A stretch of 64,000 nucleotides of DNA from Thalassospira australica (GTDB lineage Bacteria; Pseudomonadota; Alphaproteobacteria; Rhodospirillales; Thalassospiraceae). This document shows positions 36,425 through 45,960 of this stretch, piece after piece (the first letter of the stretch is position 1; each line of letters begins with the position of its first letter). Both the position numbers and the translations under genes were made by a program. The notes beneath the pieces were generated by a model. That model searched no databases. It saw nothing but the letters and a program-made list of their open reading frames with translations, and was not told the origin of the DNA. The stretch lies in the NCBI RefSeq assembly GCF_000763295.1, contig NZ_JRJE01000030.1:1-64000 (forward strand). Direction: 5' to 3'.

Positions 36425-37564
36425 ATGAAGCGCATGCTTTCAAAACTTGTACGTGGCGTCGCATTGACCTCAATGTTCTCGCTTCTGGCCGGTTGCAACC
36501 TTGTTGTGATCGATCCGTCGGGTGATATTGCCTCTCAGCAGGCCGACCTTATTATCGTATCAACCATCCTGATGCTGCTGATCATTGTTCCGGTCATGGC
36601 ATTGACGGTTTTCTTTGCCTGGAAATACCGGCAGGGAAACAAGGATGCGGAATATGATCCCGAATGGCATCATTCCACCAAATTGGAAGTTGTCATCTGG
36701 TCTGCCCCGCTGGTGATCATTATTGCCCTTGGCGCGATTACGTGGGTTACGACCCATACGCTTGATCCGTATCGTCCGCTCGACCGTATTGATGCTGAAC
36801 GTCCACTGCCAAAAGATCATGAGCCGATGGTGATTGAAGTCGTTTCTCTCGATTGGAAATGGCTGTTCCTGTATCCGGAACAGGGCATTGCGACTGTCAA
36901 CGAACTCGCAGCTCCGGTCGATACGCCAATCCAGTTCAAAATCACCTCTTCGGGGATCATGAATTCGTTCTTCATTCCGGCTCTTGCGGGCCAGATTTAT
37001 TCGATGGCGGGGATGGAAACAAAACTCCATGCCGTAATCAATGAAGAAGGTGTTTTTGACGGGTTCTCGGGGAACTACAGCGGTGAGGGGTTCTCTCATA
37101 TGCGCTTTAAGTTCCACGGGCTGAGCCAGGACGGGTTTGATGCCTGGGTCGATAATGTGAAGGCCGATGAAAACCTTTTGGGGCGTTCGCAATATCTTGA
37201 GCTTGAAAAACCCAGCATCAAGGAACCGGTTCGGTACTTCAGCTCGGTGGATCCAGAACTTTACAACGCGATCCTCAACATGTGCGTTGACCAGTCGAAA
37301 ATGTGCATGAACGAGATGATGCATATTGACGAAAATGGTGGCGGCGGTCTGGCCGGTATCAATAACGTCATGTCCTTGACCTATGACGTGCCGCAGATGC
37401 GTGGCAGTCAGCAATTGCCCGAAAGCAAGTCCTACGTTGCGACGCTTTGCACTGCACCGGAAGGTGGCCTGGCTGGTGAACTTGCGAACCTGCCGTTGTT
37501 TGACAATGAACAGGTCTCGCGTGCCATGAGTGTTGCGCCGTCAGGTGTTTCAACAGGGTTCTGA
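36425..37564 (+). CDS. cyoA: Cytochrome bo3 ubiquinol oxidase subunit II
   Basis: A 379-residue lipoprotein: signal peptide with lipobox LAGC (Cys24), two transmembrane segments (about 43-65 and 85-105), and a periplasmic cupredoxin-like domain without the copper-A cysteines (TSSGIMNSFFIPALAGQIYSMAGM), as expected for a quinol and not a cytochrome c oxidase. It is the first gene of cyoABCD. Confidence 0.95.
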   Translation: MKRMLSKLVRGVALTSMFSLLAGCNLVVIDPSGDIASQQADLIIVSTILMLLIIVPVMALTVFFAWKYRQGNKDAEYDPEWHHSTKLEVVIWSAPLVIIIALGAITWVTTHTLDPYRPLDRIDAERPLPKDHEPMVIEVVSLDWKWLFLYPEQGIATVNELAAPVDTPIQFKITSSGIMNSFFIPALAGQIYSMAGMETKLHAVINEEGVFDGFSGNYSGEGFSHMRFKFHGLSQDGFDAWVDNVKADENLLGRSQYLELEKPSIKEPVRYFSSVDPELYNAILNMCVDQSKMCMNEMMHIDENGGGGLAGINNVMSLTYDVPQMRGSQQLPESKSYVATLCTAPEGGLAGELANLPLFDNEQVSRAMSVAPSGVSTGF

Positions 37565-37653
37565 AGCAGTGCCGGTTGGTAAAAGCCAACCGGCCCTTCG
37601 CAGTTTTGGCATCGGCTACGGTGCCTGTCTGCATTTGAAAGAAGAGTAATCCG

Positions 37654-39663
37654 ATGTTCTCCAATCCGGACCTTTTACACTTTATATTTGGCCGGCTATC
37701 CCTCGACTCCTTCCCGTTTCTCCATGATCCGATCATTCTTGTGACGCTTCTTGGGGTTGTTGTGGGTGGCATCGCTGTTGTTGGTGGTATTTCCTATTTC
37801 CGTCTGTGGGGATACCTCTGGCGCGAGTGGATCACGTCGATCGATCATAAAAAGATCGGCATCATGTACATTATTTTGGCAATCATCATGCTGCTGCGTG
37901 GCTTTGCCGATGCACTGATGATGCGTGCCCAGCAGGCCATTGCCTTTAATGGTGCCGAAGGTTTCTTGCCGCCACACCATTATGACCAGATCTTCACCGC
38001 GCACGGCGTGATCATGATCTTCTTTGTGGCGATGCCGCTGGTGACCGGTCTGATGAACTTTGTTGTTCCGCTGCAGATCGGCGCGCGTGACGTTGCCTTC
38101 CCGTTCCTGAACAATTTCAGCTTCTGGATGACCACATGTGGTGCCGCGCTGATCATGGCGTCGCTGTTTGTCGGCGAATTCGCAATGACCGGTTGGCTGG
38201 CCTATCCGCCGCTGTCAGACATTGTCTACAGTCCGGGGGTCGGGGTTGATTACTATATCTGGGCCTTGCAGATTGCCGGTGTCGGTACGTTGCTGTCGGG
38301 GGTTAACCTGATTGTGACCATCGTCAAGATGCGCGCACCGGGCATGTCCATGATGAAAATGCCGGTCTTTACCTGGACCTCGCTTTGCACCAACATCCTG
38401 ATTGTTGCAGCCTTCCCGGTTCTGACCGCTGTTCTGGTTCTGCTTGGTCTTGACCGCTATGCGGACACCAACTTCTTCACCAACGATCTTGGCGGTAACG
38501 CCATGATGTACATTAACCTGATCTGGATCTGGGGCCACCCGGAGGTGTACATCCTGATCCTGCCAGCGTTTGGTGTGTTCTCCGAAGTTGTGTCGACCTT
38601 CTGCCGCAAGCGTCTGTTTGGTTATAGCTCGATGGTTTATGCCACCGTGGTTATTACCATCCTGTCCTATATCGTGTGGCTGCACCACTTCTTCACCATG
38701 GGGTCCGGGGCAAGTGTGAATGCCTTCTTTGGCATTACCACCATGATCATCTCGATCCCGACCGGTGCGAAAGTCTTCAACTGGCTGTTCACCATGTATA
38801 AGGGCCGCATCAGCTTTGATGTTCCGATGCTGTGGACCATTGGCTTTATGCTGACCTTTGTGATTGGTGGCATGACCGGTGTGATGCTTGCCGTTCCGCC
38901 TGCGGACTTCGTGCTTCATAACAGCCTGTTCCTGATCGCGCACTTCCACAATGTGATTATCGGTGGTGTGGTGTTCGGGATGTTTGCCGGGATCGTTTAC
39001 TGGTTCCCGAAAGCGTTCGGCTTCAAGCTTGACGAGTTCTGGGGCAAGATGTCCTTCTGGCTCTGGACCATTGGTTTCTACTTTGCTTTCATGCCGCTTT
39101 ATGTGCTTGGCCTGATGGGCGTCACCCGCCGTATGAGCCAGTTTGACGATCCGTCGCTGCAAATCTGGTTCATCATTGCGGCGTTTGGTGCGCTTCTGAT
39201 TGCCGGTGGTATCGGGTCCTTCATCATGTCGATTGTTGTTGCGGTGATCAAACGCGACAAACTGCGTGATGAAACCGGTGACCCGTGGGGTGGTCGTACG
39301 CTGGAATGGTCGACCTCGTCGCCGCCGCCAGCCTACAACTTCGCCTTCACCCCGGTTGTCCACGAACTGGACGCCTGGGATGACATGAAGAAACGCGGTT
39401 TCGTCCGTCCGACGTCGGGCTTCCTGGATATCCATATGCCGAAAAATACCGGCGCTGGATTTATCCTGGCTGCGATCTCGCTCGTTCTTGGCTTTGCCCT
39501 TGTTTGGCACATCTGGTGGCTTGTTGCGGCAAGCTTCATCGTGCTGATCGTCGGTGCAATTGCCCATACCTTCAACTATGACCGCGATTATCACATCCCG
39601 GCATCCGAAGTTGTGGCGACCGAAGAAGAACGTACTGCCCTTCTGGCAAAACAGCAGGCGTAA
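37654..39663 (+). CDS. cyoB: Cytochrome bo3 ubiquinol oxidase subunit I
   Basis: A 669-residue heme-copper oxidase catalytic subunit. It shows the heme/copper ligands in [15 protein letters not shown], the [15 protein letters not shown] His-Tyr region, LHHFF and the [12 protein letters not shown] stretch. It reduces oxygen to water at the heme o3-CuB site and pumps protons. It starts 89 bp after cyoA. Confidence 0.97.
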   Translation: MFSNPDLLHFIFGRLSLDSFPFLHDPIILVTLLGVVVGGIAVVGGISYFRLWGYLWREWITSIDHKKIGIMYIILAIIMLLRGFADALMMRAQQAIAFNGAEGFLPPHHYDQIFTAHGVIMIFFVAMPLVTGLMNFVVPLQIGARDVAFPFLNNFSFWMTTCGAALIMASLFVGEFAMTGWLAYPPLSDIVYSPGVGVDYYIWALQIAGVGTLLSGVNLIVTIVKMRAPGMSMMKMPVFTWTSLCTNILIVAAFPVLTAVLVLLGLDRYADTNFFTNDLGGNAMMYINLIWIWGHPEVYILILPAFGVFSEVVSTFCRKRLFGYSSMVYATVVITILSYIVWLHHFFTMGSGASVNAFFGITTMIISIPTGAKVFNWLFTMYKGRISFDVPMLWTIGFMLTFVIGGMTGVMLAVPPADFVLHNSLFLIAHFHNVIIGGVVFGMFAGIVYWFPKAFGFKLDEFWGKMSFWLWTIGFYFAFMPLYVLGLMGVTRRMSQFDDPSLQIWFIIAAFGALLIAGGIGSFIMSIVVAVIKRDKLRDETGDPWGGRTLEWSTSSPPPAYNFAFTPVVHELDAWDDMKKRGFVRPTSGFLDIHMPKNTGAGFILAAISLVLGFALVWHIWWLVAASFIVLIVGAIAHTFNYDRDYHIPASEVVATEEERTALLAKQQA

Positions 39664-39673
39664 AGGAATGACA

Positions 39674-40294
39674 ATGGCGAATACAACTGCCTCTCAGACC
39701 GAAGCGCCGGTCTTTTACCTGAAAGAAGAGCATCACCCGGAAACGGGTACGATGCTCGGTTTCTGGATCTATCTGATGAGCGATTGCCTCATCTTTGCGA
39801 TCCTGTTTGCAACCTATGCCGTTCTTGGTCAGAACTATGCAGCGGGTCCTTCGCCGGCTGATCTGTTTGATCTGGAACTGGTGGCGATCAACACGTCGAT
39901 GTTGCTGTTTTCCTCGATCACCTATGGCTTTGCCATGCTGGCGATGGAAAAGGGCAGCATCAAGGGAACGCAGATTTGGCTGGCGATTACCGGCCTGTTT
40001 GGCGTCGCGTTCGTGGGGCTGGAAATCTATGAGTTCCATCACCTCTGGAGCCTGGGGGCGACCCCGATGCGCAGTGGTTTCCTCTCGGCGTTCTATACGC
40101 TGGTGGCGACCCACGGCCTGCATGTGACCTTTGGCATCATCTGGCTTGTGACCCTGATGGTTCAGGTCGCCCAGCGTGGCCTGATCGTTGAGAACAAGCG
40201 TCGTCTGATGTGCCTGTCGATGTTCTGGCACTTCCTTGACGTGATCTGGATTGGTGTCTTCTCCGTTGTTTACCTGCTGGGAGTTCTGGGATGA
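39674..40294 (+). CDS. cyoC: Cytochrome bo3 ubiquinol oxidase subunit III
   Basis: A 206-residue five-helix subunit III (TMLGFWIYLMSDCLIFAILFATYAVL; THGLHVTFGIIW; FWHFLDVIWIGVFSVVYLLG). The start at 39674 has AAAGGA six to seven bases upstream; the ATG at 39668 abuts that site. It overlaps cyoD by four bases. Confidence 0.96.
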   Translation: MANTTASQTEAPVFYLKEEHHPETGTMLGFWIYLMSDCLIFAILFATYAVLGQNYAAGPSPADLFDLELVAINTSMLLFSSITYGFAMLAMEKGSIKGTQIWLAITGLFGVAFVGLEIYEFHHLWSLGATPMRSGFLSAFYTLVATHGLHVTFGIIWLVTLMVQVAQRGLIVENKRRLMCLSMFWHFLDVIWIGVFSVVYLLGVLG

Positions 40295-40671
40295 GCGCAC
40301 ATTCACACGCACATGATGACCATCATGATGGCGGGGCGTCGCATGGCACCTATAAAAGCTATGTGATCGGGTTCGTTCTGTCGGTCATTCTGACCGCGAT
40401 CCCGTTCTGGCTTGTCATGGACGGTGTTCTGGACAGCAAGGTTGCAACCGCCCTTTGGGTGATGGGCCTTGGTGTGATTCAGATCATTGTTCACATGGTC
40501 TATTTCCTGCACATGAACACCAAATCCGAAGGCGGGTGGAACATGCTGGCACTGATCTTTACCCTTGTGATCGTGGCCATCGCCATCGCCGGGTCGCTGT
40601 GGGTAATGTATCACCTTAACACCAACATGATGCCGCAGATGGATCACGATATGATCCCAAGCTTCGGCTAG
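40291..40671 (+). CDS. cyoD: Cytochrome bo3 ubiquinol oxidase subunit IV
   Basis: A 126-residue three-helix subunit IV with a His/Asp-rich N-terminus and the VIQIIVHMVYFLHM segment typical of CyoD. It supports assembly of the CuB site. A strong terminator follows 20 bases later. A heme O synthase gene (cyoE) is not present in the window. Confidence 0.95.
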   Translation: MSAHSHAHDDHHDGGASHGTYKSYVIGFVLSVILTAIPFWLVMDGVLDSKVATALWVMGLGVIQIIVHMVYFLHMNTKSEGGWNMLALIFTLVIVAIAIAGSLWVMYHLNTNMMPQMDHDMIPSFG

Positions 40672-40691
40672 TCTGGCTTGATATTTAAAGG

Positions 40692-40726
40692 GGGCGCGAT
40701 ACTTACACAGGTATCGCGCCCTTTTT
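40692..40726 (+). terminator. Terminator after cyoD
   Basis: GGGCGCGATAC and GTATCGCGCCC form a perfect 11-bp stem with an eight-base loop followed by TTTTTG. It separates cyoABCD from the SURF1 gene, which must rely on read-through or its own promoter. Confidence 0.92.
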
Positions 40727-40761
40727 GTTTGATGCAGAACTTGCTTTTGAAAGACATCGGG

Positions 40762-41541
40762 ATGACCGACCACAGCGTTCCTGAAACAGCAGCCGATACT
40801 CATAAAACCGGGCCTTCAATGAAGACCCGAATTGTTGTCTTGGTTTTGGCAGCAGCCCTGTTTTCGGGGTTCTGTGCCCTTGGTTACTGGCAGGTGGAAC
40901 GGCGGGCCTGGAAACTTGATCTGATTGAACGGGTTGATGCGCGCGTTCATGGTGATGCGGTGACCGCCCCCATGCGCGATGACTGGGAAAATGTCAGCCG
41001 CGCACGTGATGAATATCGCAAGGTCAGTGTGACCGGCACCTATCGCCATGACCTTGAAAGTCAGGTCTATACTGCCACCGATTACGGGGCAGGCTACTGG
41101 GTGATGACGCCGCTCCTGCGGGGGGATGGCACCATCATCATGATCAATCGCGGTTTTGTTCCGATCGAACAACGTAGCCCCGATACCCGCCCGAACGGCA
41201 TGGTTGAAGGCGAAGTAACCGTGACCGGGCTTCTTCGCATCAATGAACCGGTCGGCACCTTCATGCGCGATAATGTGCCCGAAGATAACCGGTGGTATTC
41301 ACGGGATGTCCATGCAATGGCGGCCAAACGGGGATTGAATGCGACAAATGTCGCACCCTATTTCATCGACGGAGATGGTGCGGAAAACCCGACCAAACTT
41401 CCGTTGGGCGGATTGACCAAAATCCGTTTCCCCAACAATCATCTGTCGTATGCGCTGACATGGTTTGGCATGGCGCTGCTGACCCTTGTTGCTGCATGGA
41501 TTGTTCTGCGGCCGCGTAAACACGCAGGCAGTGGCGATTAG
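40762..41541 (+). CDS. SURF1-family oxidase assembly protein
   Basis: A 259-residue protein with the SURF1 layout: an N-terminal membrane helix (about 22-40; IVVLVLAAALFSGFCALGYWQVERRAWK), a periplasmic domain (GAGYWVMTPLL, INRGFVP, RINEP) and a C-terminal helix (NHLSYALTWFGMALLTLVAAWIVL). SURF1 helps heme insertion into heme-copper oxidases, here most likely the adjacent bo3 enzyme. The start is uncertain: 40762 gives a usual size; 40735 and 40819 are alternatives. Its stop overlaps that of the convergent DUF2235 gene by four bases. Confidence 0.87.
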   Translation: MTDHSVPETAADTHKTGPSMKTRIVVLVLAAALFSGFCALGYWQVERRAWKLDLIERVDARVHGDAVTAPMRDDWENVSRARDEYRKVSVTGTYRHDLESQVYTATDYGAGYWVMTPLLRGDGTIIMINRGFVPIEQRSPDTRPNGMVEGEVTVTGLLRINEPVGTFMRDNVPEDNRWYSRDVHAMAAKRGLNATNVAPYFIDGDGAENPTKLPLGGLTKIRFPNNHLSYALTWFGMALLTLVAAWIVLRPRKHAGSGD

Positions 41542-42791
41542 TCCAGTGTTGATTGATCAGGCCATGGAATGTCCTTGCGCATGGTCGCGCCACTCCAATT
41601 GATGATATTGGGTGTGTGTTTGCCTGCATAATGCGCCTTGAACACCGCATTCAGATTGGGTGGGCGATAAAGAACGCGTTCAAGCGATCCTTCGGCTGAA
41701 TTGTCATGCATTACACCGGTCGTGATGTTCCAGCGCTCCAGCGCGCTGACATGGATCGCTTCATTGATCGTTTCAAGACCATCGGGGATGATGTTGCGGC
41801 GATCATATTTCGGGCATTTAAGTCGAAGTTTGTCGAGATAGGTTTTCTCTTCCGGTGCGATCTGATTGATCAGGCGCTGATAAGGATAGATATGTGACGT
41901 AAAGTACATCTTGGTCCGGCTTTCATATCCGCGTCCATCTATGGCAGGCGAAAGTTGTGCCTTTAGCGACGTGGTATCAAGCTTTAGGCCTGTATGCTTG
42001 CTAACGCGTTTTGCCATCCAATCAAGCGTGATATCTGCCAAACCGCAATCGTCGTAAGACCCGCCAACATTGCTGTGTACGCCTGAGAACCAAACCTGTT
42101 CGACTATTTGTTTGGCAGGCAATTTGGCGCCCTTTTTCTTGACCCAAAGAGTTGGCGAAAACGCACTGCGCTTTTCGTCAATCGCCATCGCATGCAACGC
42201 AACGCGAATGTGCGCGCCCAGTTCCACGTCATGAAAGTGATAGTTTTTCGGGATTTTCCAGCGGCCCCAGTCGCCGGGAATACCCAGTGAACCGACGGTA
42301 TCCCACACAGCGACACATTCGATGGGAACATCTTTCTGGGCCTTGACCGGCAAGGCTTCGACGCGGGCTTTCTTTTCCTCGGATGACAGGTCCGAGCCGA
42401 CAATACGTGCAACGTCCTTTTGAAGCGGATGCCCCAGATAAGATGGTGTAAGAAGTCCGCATAAACCGATCAATCCGGCCAGACTACGCGCGGTGAATGC
42501 CCCGCGCGAAAATCCGAAAATGTAGATTTCGTCGTCCTGCCGGTAATTGTTTGCCAAGAAGCGATAGCCATCAATAACGTTTTCTTGCAACCCGCAGCCA
42601 AAGGCACCGCCAACGAACTTGTTGACGAACCCCCCGGTGCCAACGCCCCGATCATAGAATACGACCTGTGAAACATCCCCGGCGCTGCTTGGGACTGCAC
42701 GCAAAAGTTTGACGACATTGGTCGGTTCGGGCGTGTTGGCCGGTTCCTGCCAGGTGCCGTCGAAAAACACGATCAGTCTGCGGTTGGTCAT
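41538..42791 (-). CDS. DUF2235 alpha/beta hydrolase
   Basis: A 417-residue protein matching DUF2235 (Tle1-like fold): opening RRLIVFFDGTWQEPANTPEPTNVVKLLRAV, nucleophile elbow IFGFSRGAFTAR (Ser in GFSRG) and the FSGVHSNVGGSYDDCGLADITLDWM region with the His. Such proteins include type VI phospholipase effectors, but this one stands alone without type VI genes or an immunity gene beside it, so a housekeeping lipase/esterase is equally possible. No signal peptide is visible. Confidence 0.87.
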   Translation of the reverse strand: MTNRRLIVFFDGTWQEPANTPEPTNVVKLLRAVPSSAGDVSQVVFYDRGVGTGGFVNKFVGGAFGCGLQENVIDGYRFLANNYRQDDEIYIFGFSRGAFTARSLAGLIGLCGLLTPSYLGHPLQKDVARIVGSDLSSEEKKARVEALPVKAQKDVPIECVAVWDTVGSLGIPGDWGRWKIPKNYHFHDVELGAHIRVALHAMAIDEKRSAFSPTLWVKKKGAKLPAKQIVEQVWFSGVHSNVGGSYDDCGLADITLDWMAKRVSKHTGLKLDTTSLKAQLSPAIDGRGYESRTKMYFTSHIYPYQRLINQIAPEEKTYLDKLRLKCPKYDRRNIIPDGLETINEAIHVSALERWNITTGVMHDNSAEGSLERVLYRPPNLNAVFKAHYAGKHTPNIINWSGATMRKDIPWPDQSTLD

Positions 42792-43061
42792 CTAAAGTCC
42801 CCTGTGTGTGATCTGTAGCCCCGCAATCGTTTTTGGTCCATGTCGGAATAATTATACAACCCAAAGGCGATTTTATTAAGGGATATCGAATGAACCGGGG
42901 TGCTGCTGGTTTGCGCGGGGTTGGATCAGGCGACTGACATCCTCCTGCCATATAGCTGTCAGGAACCTGTGGGGCGGGCGATTTACATTGTTGGGAAACA
43001 AGGGGAAATTGCCGTCGCAAACTGCACATAAAGACACGCGCAACCCCAGGGAGCCCTTTGA

Positions 43062-43700
43062 ATGCCATCAGGCCGAAATTTGACCTTTTATCACGCGGTG
43101 CCATCACGAAGCGGCACAGTGCATTGGATGTTGCATGAACTGGGCATTCCGTTTGATGTCAAGCTTCTCGACATTCGCGCAGGGGCGGGGCAAACGCCGG
43201 AATATCTTGCGCTCAATCCACTCGGCAAAGTGCCAACCATCGTACATGGTGACACGGTCGTGACAGAGGCAGCCGCGATTTGCTGTTATCTTGCTGATTT
43301 GGTTCCAGCGGCCGGGTTGGCCCCGGCGTTTGATGATCCTAAACGCGGGGAATACCTGCGCTGGTTGTTCTTTTCTCCGTCCACCATTGAGCCGGCCCTT
43401 ATTGACCGGGCGCGTCAGTATGAGGCGGAAGACAGCAGTCAGAATTCCTATCGCGACTGGGAAACGCTGTTGTCCATTCTGATTGATGTTGTTGGTAAAT
43501 CAGACCCGTGGTTGTTGGGGCAGAACTTCACGACCGTTGATATTGTGATGGGATCGACCATCCGGTTTGGCTGCATGTTTGGTCTTCTGCCAAAAGATCC
43601 CGTGTTTGATGCCTATATCGCCCGCATTGATGCGCGCCCGGCCTATCAACGCGCCCAGGAGATTGATGCACCGCATTTTGCCGCCGCGATGGCCGGTTGA
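43062..43700 (+). CDS. Glutathione S-transferase
   Basis: A 212-residue GST. The N-terminal domain has SRSGTVHWMLHELGIPFDVKLLD, NPLGKVPTIVHGD and the VVTEAAAICCYLAD glutathione-contact motif; the helical C-terminal domain ends with FTTVDIVMGS and RPAYQRAQ. It differs clearly from the two GSTs at 32-34 kb. Its neighbour on the other strand is a peroxiredoxin-like gene, another redox function. The substrate is unknown. Confidence 0.9.
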   Translation: MPSGRNLTFYHAVPSRSGTVHWMLHELGIPFDVKLLDIRAGAGQTPEYLALNPLGKVPTIVHGDTVVTEAAAICCYLADLVPAAGLAPAFDDPKRGEYLRWLFFSPSTIEPALIDRARQYEAEDSSQNSYRDWETLLSILIDVVGKSDPWLLGQNFTTVDIVMGSTIRFGCMFGLLPKDPVFDAYIARIDARPAYQRAQEIDAPHFAAAMAG

Positions 43701-43728
43701 TCGCATCAAGGCAATTGTATGATGAATA

Positions 43729-43764
43729 AAAGGGCCGGTTCCTGGGATTTGGAACCGGCCCTTT
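43729..43764. terminator. Bidirectional terminator
   Basis: AAAGGGCCGGTTCC and GGAACCGGCCCTTT form a perfect 14-bp stem with an eight-base loop between the converging GST and peroxiredoxin-like genes. Confidence 0.9.
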
Positions 43765-43792
43765 GATGATTTAATGGCTTTGGACGACGGCC

Positions 43793-44350
43793 TTAGGCAT
43801 TGGTGTGATCAATGACTTCGCCGCGTGCCGGATAGTCTTTGGCAATGACGAAATCAAGCGCACCGAGAAGTTCTGCAAAATGCGGGCGGGCAAACGGCAT
43901 GGTCTGGACCGATGCGTAATACAGTGTGCCATCCGCACGCACGATGAACAGGCCAGGTTCAGAAAACAATGCCGGTTCTTCGTGGCCGGTCGAGGTTTTG
44001 CCTTTTGACGTCGAGATATAAAGACCCCATTCGCGGGCTTTTTCCAAGCTCAGGCCATAGCCAAGATCAAGGTTCGGAAGTTTCCATGTCTCTTTGGATT
44101 CAAGTGCGCGTTCTTCGGTGTCCGAAGATACGGCAACTACATTGACACCGCGTTTGGCAAAATCGTCGATCTTGGCTTCAAGGTCCTGAAGCTGCTTGCT
44201 GCACATCGGGCAGTGCATGCCACGGAAAAACACGATCATGGTGAAGTTTTCCGGTTTCTGATCGGCAAGCGACCAAGTACCGCCGCCAACAAGCGGGAAG
44301 GAAAGGGACGGGACTTTCTGGCGCGGCATAAGCGGGGTAATTGCGGACAT
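43793..44350 (-). CDS. Peroxiredoxin-like (AhpC/TSA) protein
   Basis: A 185-residue thioredoxin-fold protein. The active-site region FFRGMHCPMCSKQLQDLE carries two cysteines in a CPMC arrangement, unlike the single PxxxTxxC peroxidatic Cys of classic peroxiredoxins; this is the peroxiredoxin-like subfamily (alkyl hydroperoxide/thiol reductase-like). The start at 44350 follows AGGAAC; 44362 lacks spacing. Its promoter is spanned by a perfect 22-bp palindrome (44391-44412). Confidence 0.86.
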   Translation of the reverse strand: MSAITPLMPRQKVPSLSFPLVGGGTWSLADQKPENFTMIVFFRGMHCPMCSKQLQDLEAKIDDFAKRGVNVVAVSSDTEERALESKETWKLPNLDLGYGLSLEKAREWGLYISTSKGKTSTGHEEPALFSEPGLFIVRADGTLYYASVQTMPFARPHFAELLGALDFVIAKDYPARGEVIDHTNA

Positions 44351-44389
44351 TTTGTTCCTCATGAATTGGGTAGGGTTTAATTGAAATTA

Positions 44390-44422
44390 ATTATGGAATG
44401 ATCATTCCATAAAGCAATAGCA
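44390..44422 (-). promoter_or_regulatory. Peroxiredoxin-like gene promoter with 22-bp operator; shared element copy 2
   Basis: TTATGGAATGA/TCATTCCATAA (44391-44412) is a perfect palindrome. On the minus strand TTGCTT (44412-44417) and CATAAT (44390-44395) form a -35/-10 pair with a 16-bp spacer, so the palindrome spans the promoter. The segment 44400-44422 matches 33339-33361 at 21 of 23 positions. Confidence 0.72.
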
Positions 44423-44474
44423 AACTTTGCTCATCACTGAACTGTGATGACGTGCATCTGTCGGCAGATTTCAG

Positions 44475-45098
44475 TTAAGCGCGTTTGGCGACGATAAAGC
44501 GTGAACCGGTGCTGGCGGGATAGGTACCGGTTTCGATCACATCAAATCCGGCGGCATGAAGCATGCCTTCAAGATCTGCATAATTCAAAAAATGGACCTT
44601 TGGTGCCTTACCAAGTTTCTGCATGACCCAGATCAGCGGTTTGAGATAGGCCATCTTTTCGCCAAGGCATGGAGTTTTGGTAATCAACAAGCCGCCCGGA
44701 TGCAAAAGGCCATAAAGCAATGATACAGCTTTTTCGGGCGCATCAATCAAATGCAGAATGTTAAAACCAAGTATCGCGTGATAACGCTCTGGCCTGGATG
44801 TGAGCTGGTCAATCGTTGCCTTGGAGAAGGTAACATTTTCGACCGCTTGTTCTTTGGCCTTGCCTTGGGCGATTTCGATCATGCGCCCGGAAATATCCGT
44901 CGCGCTTAGGTGGCTGACATAAGGCGCAAGTTTAAGTGCCGTGGTGCCTGTGCCGCATCCGAATTCCAGAACGTGCTGATCATTGGAAAGATGGGCGCGC
45001 GTCCGATCAAGTGTTTGCGCATAGGCCGCTTCGTTGCCGATAGGCTTGCGGGCGTATTTGTCGGCGGCAGAGTCCCAGAACGTGTCGCTGCGCTTCAT
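44475..45098 (-). CDS. Class I SAM-dependent methyltransferase
   Basis: A 207-residue protein with the SAM-binding motif VLEFGCGTGTTALKLAP, an acidic second strand (LSATDISGRMIEIA) and the FNILHLIDAPEKAVSLLYGLLHPGGLLITKT stretch. The acceptor is unknown. It lies between a peroxiredoxin-like gene and a TetR gene on the same strand, 149 bp from the TetR gene, without clear operon structure. Confidence 0.87.
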   Translation of the reverse strand: MKRSDTFWDSAADKYARKPIGNEAAYAQTLDRTRAHLSNDQHVLEFGCGTGTTALKLAPYVSHLSATDISGRMIEIAQGKAKEQAVENVTFSKATIDQLTSRPERYHAILGFNILHLIDAPEKAVSLLYGLLHPGGLLITKTPCLGEKMAYLKPLIWVMQKLGKAPKVHFLNYADLEGMLHAAGFDVIETGTYPASTGSRFIVAKRA

Positions 45099-45247
45099 GA
45101 TATATCCGGATTTTGCACCCGACCTGCGGGCATTTGTGTGATTGCGCTACTATCAGTGGATGCAGGAATGTGCGCAACCAAAAAACGGATGGTTACATGC
45201 CCTGCACAAAAGAAACCTTGGCGGTGTGGTTGTCCGGTGACCTTGCT

Positions 45248-45829
45248 TTAATCAAGGGCTGCCAGAATGGTATCGGTATAGTCTTGCAGGGTTTCCGTAT
45301 CGGCACCGCGGCGCGACATCAGTTGTACCCCCTGGAACGATCCGGCAAGGAACCGTGCAAGTGCGCGGACATTTTTGTCCTTTGAAATCGTACCCTGTTG
45401 CATCGCACGTTTGAGGGCTGCTGCAAAAATATCCTCCGCCCTGCGGAAAGCCTGATGGGCGATGGCAGCGGTTTCCGGATCATGCGGTGCCAGTTCCATG
45501 CCAGAATTCACCATCAGGCACCCCTTGTGGCGGCCTTCGACACTGCCGGTTTTAGCAGTATCGCGAAATGTTTTTTCAATTGCGCCGCGGCCGTCTTCGA
45601 TATTGCGTAAATCGGCAAAACGTTCGGCGCTGATTTTCTGGCTGTAATGGTCAAGAACACGCAGAAACAGTGCCTTTTTATCACCAAAGCTTGCATACAT
45701 GCTGGCACGGTTCAGCCCGGTCTGATCCACCAGATCCTGAATGGAGGTGGCTTCAAACCCTTTGCTCCAGAAGATGTTCATTGCGTTATCCAGAACGCTT
45801 TCTTCATCAAATGCGCGTGGCCGTGGCAT
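45248..45829 (-). CDS. TetR/AcrR-family transcriptional regulator
   Basis: A 193-residue regulator: N-terminal helix-turn-helix (PRAFDEESVLDNAMNIFWSKGFEATSIQDLVDQTGLNRASMYASFGDKKALF, about 5-55) and a C-terminal domain with GCLMVNSGMELAPHDPE, as in NemR/AcuR-like regulators that sense electrophiles through cysteine. The region upstream contains GAACGAGTGTTC (45861-45872), a palindrome of the kind TetR proteins of this group bind, which resembles the elements in the GST and peroxiredoxin-like promoters. Confidence 0.9.
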   Translation of the reverse strand: MPRPRAFDEESVLDNAMNIFWSKGFEATSIQDLVDQTGLNRASMYASFGDKKALFLRVLDHYSQKISAERFADLRNIEDGRGAIEKTFRDTAKTGSVEGRHKGCLMVNSGMELAPHDPETAAIAHQAFRRAEDIFAAALKRAMQQGTISKDKNVRALARFLAGSFQGVQLMSRRGADTETLQDYTDTILAALD

Positions 45830-45857
45830 CAGCAGTTCCTTTGGTAAGTCCCGGACA

Positions 45858-45885
45858 TTGGAACGAGTGTTCTATAACTAAAGCA
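45858..45885. promoter_or_regulatory. Palindrome upstream of tetR gene, weak copy 3 of shared element
   Basis: GAACGAGTGTTC (45861-45872) lies 31 bp upstream of the tetR start. It is followed by TATAACTAAAGCAA, comparable to ATAAAGCAATA following the palindrome at 44391-44412. Probable autoregulatory operator. Confidence 0.45.
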
Positions 45886-45960
45886 AAGATGGAGGGCTTT
45901 GAGAGAAAAATCAATCAAAGAGGTTTCACAACATCGTGCCCTGTTCGTGGGCGTGTGGTT

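Noticed and set aside
38215-39594. Long minus-strand open frame (459 codons) opposite cyoB
   Set aside because: It is antisense to a highly conserved oxidase subunit gene; its composition (His, Asp, Asn, Arg rich) is what mirrored hydrophobic codons produce, and it has no recognisable motif.
41538-42791. DUF2235 gene as a type VI secretion phospholipase effector
   Set aside because: No VgrG, PAAR, Tap-like adaptor or immunity gene is nearby, so only the enzyme family is claimed.
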